Assembly: GCA_031289385.1 (NCBI GenBank)
Contig: JAITPP010000120.1
Location: 1-10,136, forward strand
Length of the DNA stretch: 10,136 nt
From: Prevotellaceae bacterium
Lineage (GTDB): Bacteria; Bacteroidota; Bacteroidia; Bacteroidales; UBA932
Reading direction: 5' to 3'
Within the stretch, counting starts at the first letter, position 1. Every line of letters begins with the position of its first letter. The notes under the pieces were generated by a model that searched no databases, was not told the DNA's origin, and worked only from the letters and a program-made list of their open reading frames with translations. Shown piece by piece: positions 6,652 to 10,136 of this stretch. Both the position numbers and the translations under genes were made by a program.

Positions 6652-7185
6652 TTACGGAAAACGATTATTTCTGTTTGGAAGTAAATTATATGGATTGCGA
6701 TTGTTATTTCCTGATTTTTTCGGATAATCATTTGTAAGACTAAAATTCATTGCAAATGTATAAGTAACGTTAACAGGTTCGCCATTAATATAACCGGGAG
6801 TCCATTTTGGAGATAAATAAATCACTCGAACGGTTTCTTCGTTAAGTATATGCGCTGCGGCTTTAACAACAACTACATTTGAAACTGTTCCCGTTTTGTC
6901 TATTGTTATCTTTACAACAACCATACCTTCTATACCGTTCATTAACGCTTGTTCGGGATATTTTATTTGGCTGTTAACCCATTTTCTAAAATGTGTTTTG
7001 GGATCTTTCCCTTTAAATTTTGGTTTAATTTTTATGCTGTCAATAGGAAGTGTTTCTTCTGCATTTTCGTTTATTGCAACGGTATCGGCGGTATTTGTAG
7101 TTTCCTGTGCTGATGTTTTAAAAACAAATAAAGAAAAAGCAAATACAAATAAACTTATTTTTATAGATGTAATGTTGGTTTTCAT
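6652..7185 (-). CDS. Exported TonB C-terminal-domain protein
   Basis: A 177-residue protein with a signal peptide (1-26, ending TSAQ) followed by an acidic linker (27-50) and a TonB_C domain at about 55-150. Typical domain features are WVNSQIKYPEQALMNGIEG (69-87), KITIDKTGTVSNVVVVKA (92-109), LSPKWTPGYINGEPV (124-138) and the final VTYTFAMNF strand. TonB_C domains contact TonB-dependent outer-membrane receptors. Here, however, there is no retained membrane anchor and no long proline-rich spacer, so it is unlikely to be a full energy transducer for ExbB/ExbD. Such stand-alone secreted TonB_C proteins are common in Bacteroidetes with unclear roles. A tail of about 24 residues rich in Asn, Pro and Arg extends past the domain. 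It stands alone, convergent with trpS. Confidence 0.85.
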   Translation of the reverse strand: MKTNITSIKISLFVFAFSLFVFKTSAQETTNTADTVAINENAEETLPIDSIKIKPKFKGKDPKTHFRKWVNSQIKYPEQALMNGIEGMVVVKITIDKTGTVSNVVVVKAAAHILNEETVRVIYLSPKWTPGYINGEPVNVTYTFAMNFSLTNDYPKKSGNNNRNPYNLLPNRNNRFP

Positions 7186-7210
7186 TGAAATTAATTTTAA
7201 TAATTATGTG

Positions 7211-7242
7211 CAAAAATAATATTATTTTTTAATTTCTGCAAA
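7211..7242 (-). promoter_or_regulatory. Promoter of the TonB_C-domain gene
   Basis: Read on the minus strand, TTTG at 7242..7239 is followed after 20 bp by TATTTTTG at 7218..7211. This gives both the -33 and -7 elements of the Bacteroidetes promoter at an accepted spacing. The -7 box ends 25 bp before the ATG at 7185. It is the only promoter in the window where I can place both boxes. Confidence 0.6.
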
Positions 7243-7354
7243 AAAATACAATTTGATGGTATTATTAATTGTAAATTTTTGAAATTCTAGTGTTCTTTAT
7301 TGTAAAAAACATAGAAACAATGAAGTTAAAAAATTAGGAAATTATGAATAGCGC

Positions 7355-7469
7355 CCACCTTTAGGTGGTGCGAATAGAAAAATATAAAAACAGGCTTTAG
7401 CCAAAATGCTCATAAAATTTGGCTAAAGCCGATAAAAATTATTTTTTATCCTCCTGCTAAAGCAGGAGG
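7355..7469. repeat. Cluster of REP-like palindromes sharing a CTTTAG/CTAAAG core
   Basis: CCACCTTTAGGTGG (7355-7368) is a 14-bp perfect palindrome. GGCTTTAGCCAAA (7393-7405) and its exact inverse TTTGGCTAAAGCC (7418-7430) form a 13-bp stem with a 12-nt loop. GATAAAAA/TTTTTATC (7431-7438 and 7443-7450) makes an abutting 8-bp stem. CCTCCTGCTAAAGCAGGAGG (7450-7469) is a 20-bp perfect palindrome. All the GC-rich members are centred on CTTTAG or CTAAAG. Clustered short palindromes of this kind resemble REP elements mobilised by Y1-type (REP-associated) transposases. No such gene lies in the window. Confidence 0.65.
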
Positions 7470-7705
7470 CAATTCAAAATTATGGAAAACAGACAGATAA
7501 AATACTTTGTGGTAAAAAACAAAAATAAAAAACACGAAGAAAACAAAAAAATAATTTCATCCTTTATATTCAAAAAAAATTATTCATCGAAAAGTATCTT
7601 ATAATCAAGCGTTTTTTATTTTTAAAAATCAAATCGAAATTTTTATTTTAAAAAAATCGAAAAATGATGTTATATTTATCGTAGTTTTTCGTCATTAATA
7701 CAGAT
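7470..7705. other. AT-rich leader region of the sigma-factor operon, no gene seen
   Basis: The stretch holds homopolymeric A and T runs and a 40-codon Lys-rich reading frame (7482-7604) that looks like chance. No TAnnTTTG box precedes the sigma gene; TAGTTTTT at 7682-7689 is the nearest. CGTC at 7690-7693, 12 bp before the sigma ATG, could be the -10 of an ECF-type promoter if the factor regulates itself. I cannot place a matching -35 element. Confidence 0.4.
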
Positions 7706-8203
7706 ATGCAAATAGAACGGTTTAAATCAGATATTATCACTCTAAGGCAAACGCTTTTTTCGGTTGCGCTTAAAATGCTGCAAAACAAAGAAGATGCCGA
7801 AGATGTTGTGCAGGAAACGCTGCTGCGGTTGTGGAGTATTCGCCAGCAATTGGATACGGTTTTAAATACAGCGGCTTTTGCGGTGCAAACAACAAAAAAT
7901 ATCTGTATCGACAGGTTGAGAACAAGCAAAGAGAAAACGCAAATCGACGATTACAGTTTGGGCGCTGACAAAGAAACTCCGTACTCGCAAACCGAAACAA
8001 ACGATTTGATAGAAATAGTGAAAAAAATTGTCGAAAATTTACCCGAATTGCAAAAAATAATAATAAAAATGCGCGATATTGAAGGATATGAATTAAACGA
8101 AATTGCCGAAATAACGGCAACACAAATTAGCGCGGTGAGAATGAACCTCTCGCGTGCGCGGAAAAGAGTAAAAGAAACGTTTTTAAAAATCACAAAGCAA
8201 TGA
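7706..8203 (+). CDS. ECF-type RNA polymerase sigma factor
   Basis: A 165-residue extracytoplasmic-function sigma factor that would direct RNA polymerase to a specific regulon. Region 2 (about 6-75) contains ALKMLQNKEDAEDVVQET (21-38), LRLWSIRQQ and a CIDRLR segment (67-72). After a short acidic linker, region 4 (about 103-158) contains ENLPELQKIII, MRDIEGYELNEIAEIT and the DNA-recognition helix ISAVRMNLSRARKRVKE. Only regions 2 and 4 are present, as expected for ECF factors. It overlaps the next gene by 4 bp (ATGA). That gene encodes a membrane protein of anti-sigma type, which argues for control by an envelope signal. The first ATG of the frame (7706) directly precedes region 2 and gives a normal family length. 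The regulon is unknown. Confidence 0.9.
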   Translation: MQIERFKSDIITLRQTLFSVALKMLQNKEDAEDVVQETLLRLWSIRQQLDTVLNTAAFAVQTTKNICIDRLRTSKEKTQIDDYSLGADKETPYSQTETNDLIEIVKKIVENLPELQKIIIKMRDIEGYELNEIAEITATQISAVRMNLSRARKRVKETFLKITKQ

Positions 8204-8646
8204 AAAGAAAAAACATAAATAAAATAGAACTGTTAATCGAAAAATATCTCGAAGGCTTTACCACGCTCAAAGAAGAACAGCAATTGAGAAAATATTTTCA
8301 ACAAAAAAACGTTGCCGAACATTTGGAAATGTACAAACCTGTTTTTATGTTTTTTGAATCGGAAATTAAACAGCGGCATCGTGTAAAACATTTTGTTTTG
8401 AATTGGAAAACTCAGGCGACAGCGGTTGCGGCGGCTTGTTTGGTTTTGATGTTCGGAATAAAACTGTTTTTCGATACAGACACAATTTCCGAAACGTCGA
8501 TAGCATATATTAATGGTAAAAAATATACCGACAGAGAACTTATAAAAGCCGAAACGCTTGAATCGCTTAATAATATTTCGACAGGCAATACGGATGCGTA
8601 TTCCGTTCAGTTTGAGGCTATTGAACAGTTTTTTGATAAACAATAA
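8200..8646 (+). CDS. Probable single-pass anti-sigma factor
   Basis: A 148-residue protein with a charged cytoplasmic N-terminal part (1-68), one transmembrane segment (about 70-92, ATAVAAACLVLMFGIKLFF) and a short periplasmic tail of about 55 residues. The N-terminal IELLIEKYLEGFTTLKEEQQLRKYF stretch follows a pattern common at the start of Bacteroidetes proteins encoded just after ECF sigma genes. I infer that this part binds the sigma factor. No zinc-finger (ZAS-type) HXXXCXXC motif is visible. The periplasmic tail contains INGKKYTDRELIKAETLESL and could be the sensor or a contact for the next gene's product. The 4-bp overlap with the sigma gene implies translational coupling and a fixed ratio of the two proteins. 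The anti-sigma role is inferred from topology and context. Confidence 0.65.
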   Translation: MKRKNINKIELLIEKYLEGFTTLKEEQQLRKYFQQKNVAEHLEMYKPVFMFFESEIKQRHRVKHFVLNWKTQATAVAAACLVLMFGIKLFFDTDTISETSIAYINGKKYTDRELIKAETLESLNNISTGNTDAYSVQFEAIEQFFDKQ

Positions 8647-8659
8647 AAATCATAATAAA

Positions 8660-9145
8660 ATGAATACAATAAAAAAAATTATCGTAATGCTTGGTTTTTT
8701 GCTTGCTGCGTTTTCGGCAAATGCACAAAAAAATCTGAATATCGAAAAAATATTTGAAAATTACGGAAAACAAGACGGCTCTATTCTGATAGAACTTGCG
8801 CAAGATGTGCTGAAAAATAACACAAAAATAAACAGATACAAAAGTATGATTATTGATTTCGATTCGCAAATTGCCGACTTGTGCACCGCCGCCATCGAAA
8901 AAGACGTTAAAAACGGAAACATAATGATGGAACTGAAAAAAGACGGAAAAACCGAAACCGCCTACTATTGCCTGTCGAAAAACAACGACAATCCCAACTA
9001 CGAGTACATTCTTTTTACAAATAAAAATCAGAAAATCACACTGATATACCTGAGAGGAGTTTTTGAACCCAAACAATTGGAAAAAGAATTGAACGAATTG
9101 CAAAGTTTATTTATAAAAGTTAATAACAAACGAATAAAATTATAA
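8660..9145 (+). CDS. Small exported protein of the sigma operon, Bacteroidales type
   Basis: A 161-residue protein with a clear signal peptide (1-22, ending FSANAQ), so it acts in the periplasm or at the cell surface. The mature part contains LNIEKIFENYGKQDGSILIE and NTKINRYKSMII, then a DLCTAAIEKDV helix, a basic KKDGKTETAYYCL segment and a C-terminal YLRGVFEPKQLEKELNEL helix. This resembles the DUF4252/DUF6108-like small secreted proteins encoded next to ECF sigma genes in Bacteroidales, but I am recalling that rather than having searched. Only one cysteine pair is visible (in DLCTAA and YYCL). The frame is open upstream to 8558, but those codons lie inside the anti-sigma gene. The ATG at 8660, 13 bp after its stop and starting the signal peptide, is the real start. 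Function unknown. Confidence 0.8.
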   Translation: MNTIKKIIVMLGFLLAAFSANAQKNLNIEKIFENYGKQDGSILIELAQDVLKNNTKINRYKSMIIDFDSQIADLCTAAIEKDVKNGNIMMELKKDGKTETAYYCLSKNNDNPNYEYILFTNKNQKITLIYLRGVFEPKQLEKELNELQSLFIKVNNKRIKL

Positions 9146-9149
9146 AAAT

Positions 9150-9962
9150 ATGAAAACAAAAAAAATATTATTATCAACAGCATGCGCATTATTTATTTCA
9201 ATGTCAGCATTTTCGCAAGAAGTTGCCGAAAGCGATACCGTAAAATCAGCCGAAAACGAAAAAATACAAGAGGAAGAAAAAAGTTCGGTGTATATGGATG
9301 GAAAATCGTATAATTTTATTTTTAATTGGAGTAAAAAATCCGATAATTCAATACATGCGTATTCTTCGGGCATGGGACTTACAATGTTGTTTCTTACAGG
9401 AATGAAAGATGTAAATTATTTAGGATTTGGATTTGTTTTTACCGGACTTGGTTTTGATGTTCCTATAAACAAACATTTTGTATTTGCAACAGGACTTGGC
9501 GATTATGTTGATGGTTATTATCTAAAAGGAAATGTAGTTTTAAAAAACGATGATGACGGAATAACACGTTTTATTCGCGATAACGACAGAAATTATAAAA
9601 GCAGCGAATGTACGATAATGTATTTAACCATTCCTCTACTTATAGAATATCAAACAAAAGTTAAACCCAATCATACTTTTTTTGTTTCAGGCGGCATCGA
9701 TGCTATGGTTAAACTACTTTCAATGTCGGAAACACAAATACGCACCGACGAAGGAATATTACACGCAAAGCATAAAGGCTTGAATATAAATAATTTCAAT
9801 GCAAGATGCACTTTGAAAACAGGATTTAATTTTAGTGAAAGATTTATATTATCGCTGGTAGGATATTATCAACCGTTTTCGACATTCGAAAAAGGAAAAG
9901 GCGTAGATGTGCATCCTTACGGAATAGGAATAATGTTGGATTGGGGACTTAGTAAACGTTAA
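9150..9962 (+). CDS. Outer-membrane beta-barrel-like protein
   Basis: A 270-residue protein with a signal peptide (1-22, ending SAFSQ) and a charged, Glu/Lys-rich linker (23-45). A region of alternating hydrophobic and polar strands follows, such as LGFGFVFTGLGFDVPINKHFVFATGLG, MYLTIPLLIEYQTK (157-170) and the terminal YGIGIMLDWGL. The IPLLIEYQ strand and periodic Gly/aromatic residues are typical of small Bacteroidetes porin-like or PorT-like barrels. I infer an outer-membrane location. It starts 4 bp after the previous stop, so it belongs to the sigma-factor operon, and may be its output or a sensor partner. Its first 105 nt are repeated exactly at 10032-10136, the start of a second copy or relative. 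No substrate can be inferred. Confidence 0.75.
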   Translation: MKTKKILLSTACALFISMSAFSQEVAESDTVKSAENEKIQEEEKSSVYMDGKSYNFIFNWSKKSDNSIHAYSSGMGLTMLFLTGMKDVNYLGFGFVFTGLGFDVPINKHFVFATGLGDYVDGYYLKGNVVLKNDDDGITRFIRDNDRNYKSSECTIMYLTIPLLIEYQTKVKPNHTFFVSGGIDAMVKLLSMSETQIRTDEGILHAKHKGLNINNFNARCTLKTGFNFSERFILSLVGYYQPFSTFEKGKGVDVHPYGIGIMLDWGLSKR

Positions 9963-10010
9963 AATCAATATAATAAAATAATTATTATTAACAATAAAAA
10001 ATTAATAGAT

Positions 10011-10136
10011 ATGAAAAAAACAGTAAAAATTATGAAAACAAAAAAAATATTATTATCAACAGCATGCGCATTATTTATTTCAATGTCAGCATTTTCGCAA
10101 GAAGTTGCCGAAAGCGATACCGTAAAATCAGCCGAA
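10011..10136 (+). CDS. 5' part of a second gene with the same signal peptide as the barrel gene
   Basis: The frame starts at 10011 with MKKTVKI and then continues from an internal ATG at 10032 with exactly the residues that open the upstream barrel protein. From 10031 to the window end, 106 nt are identical to 9149-9254. It is cut at residue 42 by the window edge. Either ATG could be the start: 10032 matches the paralogue, while 10011 follows an A/T-rich leader typical of starts here. This could be a tandem paralogue, a gene-conversion product that replaced another gene's 5' end, or an assembly artefact. A 48-bp AT-rich spacer separates it from the upstream gene, and no promoter is seen. Confidence 0.65.
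   Translation, partial: MKKTVKIMKTKKILLSTACALFISMSAFSQEVAESDTVKSAE

Noticed and set aside
7482..7604. 40-codon Lys-rich frame upstream of the sigma gene
   Set aside because: Composition simply reflects A-rich DNA, with no signal peptide, domain or promoter box.
7685..7696. 12-mer TTTTTCGTCATT shared with 32-43, considered as a common ECF promoter motif
   Set aside because: At 32-43 it overlaps the start codon of the possible minus-strand gene. The match is mostly a T-run, and no shared -35 element is visible.
8558..8659. Upstream start for the small exported protein
   Set aside because: Those 34 codons overlap the anti-sigma gene in another frame and would bury the signal peptide that begins at 8660.

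Overview
The window looks like chromosomal DNA of an AT-rich member of the Bacteroidota, most likely Bacteroidales. Three signals point there. TAnnTTTG boxes (the -7 element of the Bacteroidetes housekeeping sigma factor) sit just upstream of several starts. Shine-Dalgarno sequences are absent and replaced by A-rich leaders. The gene repertoire fits: a secreted TonB_C-domain protein, a small ECF sigma/anti-sigma pair, and exported proteins ending in AFSQ- or ANAQ-type signal peptides. The species cannot be named from the sequence.

Left part (1-2124): a possible gene fragment leaves the left edge on the minus strand. It is followed by two plus-strand exported serine hydrolases: an alpha/beta-hydrolase of the lysophospholipase type (385-1386) and a class-3-lipase-like probable lipoprotein (1423-2124). 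They are 36 bp apart and probably co-transcribed.

Middle (2125-6640): three housekeeping genes stand as separate units: thiL (thiamine-monophosphate kinase), pfkA (6-phosphofructokinase) and trpS (tryptophanyl-tRNA synthetase). Each has its own TATCTTTG promoter box 13-30 bp before its ATG. The long spacers in front of them are mosaics of short degenerate repeat words (AAAG-type, ATCTGCGT-type, AATCAACAA-type) in a largely conserved order. The pfkA-trpS spacer also holds a MITE-like inverted-repeat element. After trpS comes an intrinsic terminator and then a 27-bp inverted repeat, which separates trpS from the convergent secreted TonB_C-domain gene (7185-6652, minus strand).

Right part (7219-10136): a gene-poor stretch with a cluster of REP-like palindromes precedes a compact plus-strand operon. 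It encodes an ECF sigma factor, a single-pass anti-sigma-like protein (ATGA overlap), a small exported protein of a Bacteroidales-restricted type, and an outer-membrane beta-barrel-like protein. A second reading frame then begins whose first 105 nt from its second ATG are identical to the start of the beta-barrel gene, and it runs off the window. The operon reads as a cell-envelope regulatory module with a duplicated surface-protein gene. It is the best candidate here for an uncharacterised system, although ECF/anti-sigma/exported-protein clusters as a class are known. No tRNA, rRNA, CRISPR array or intact transposase gene was seen.
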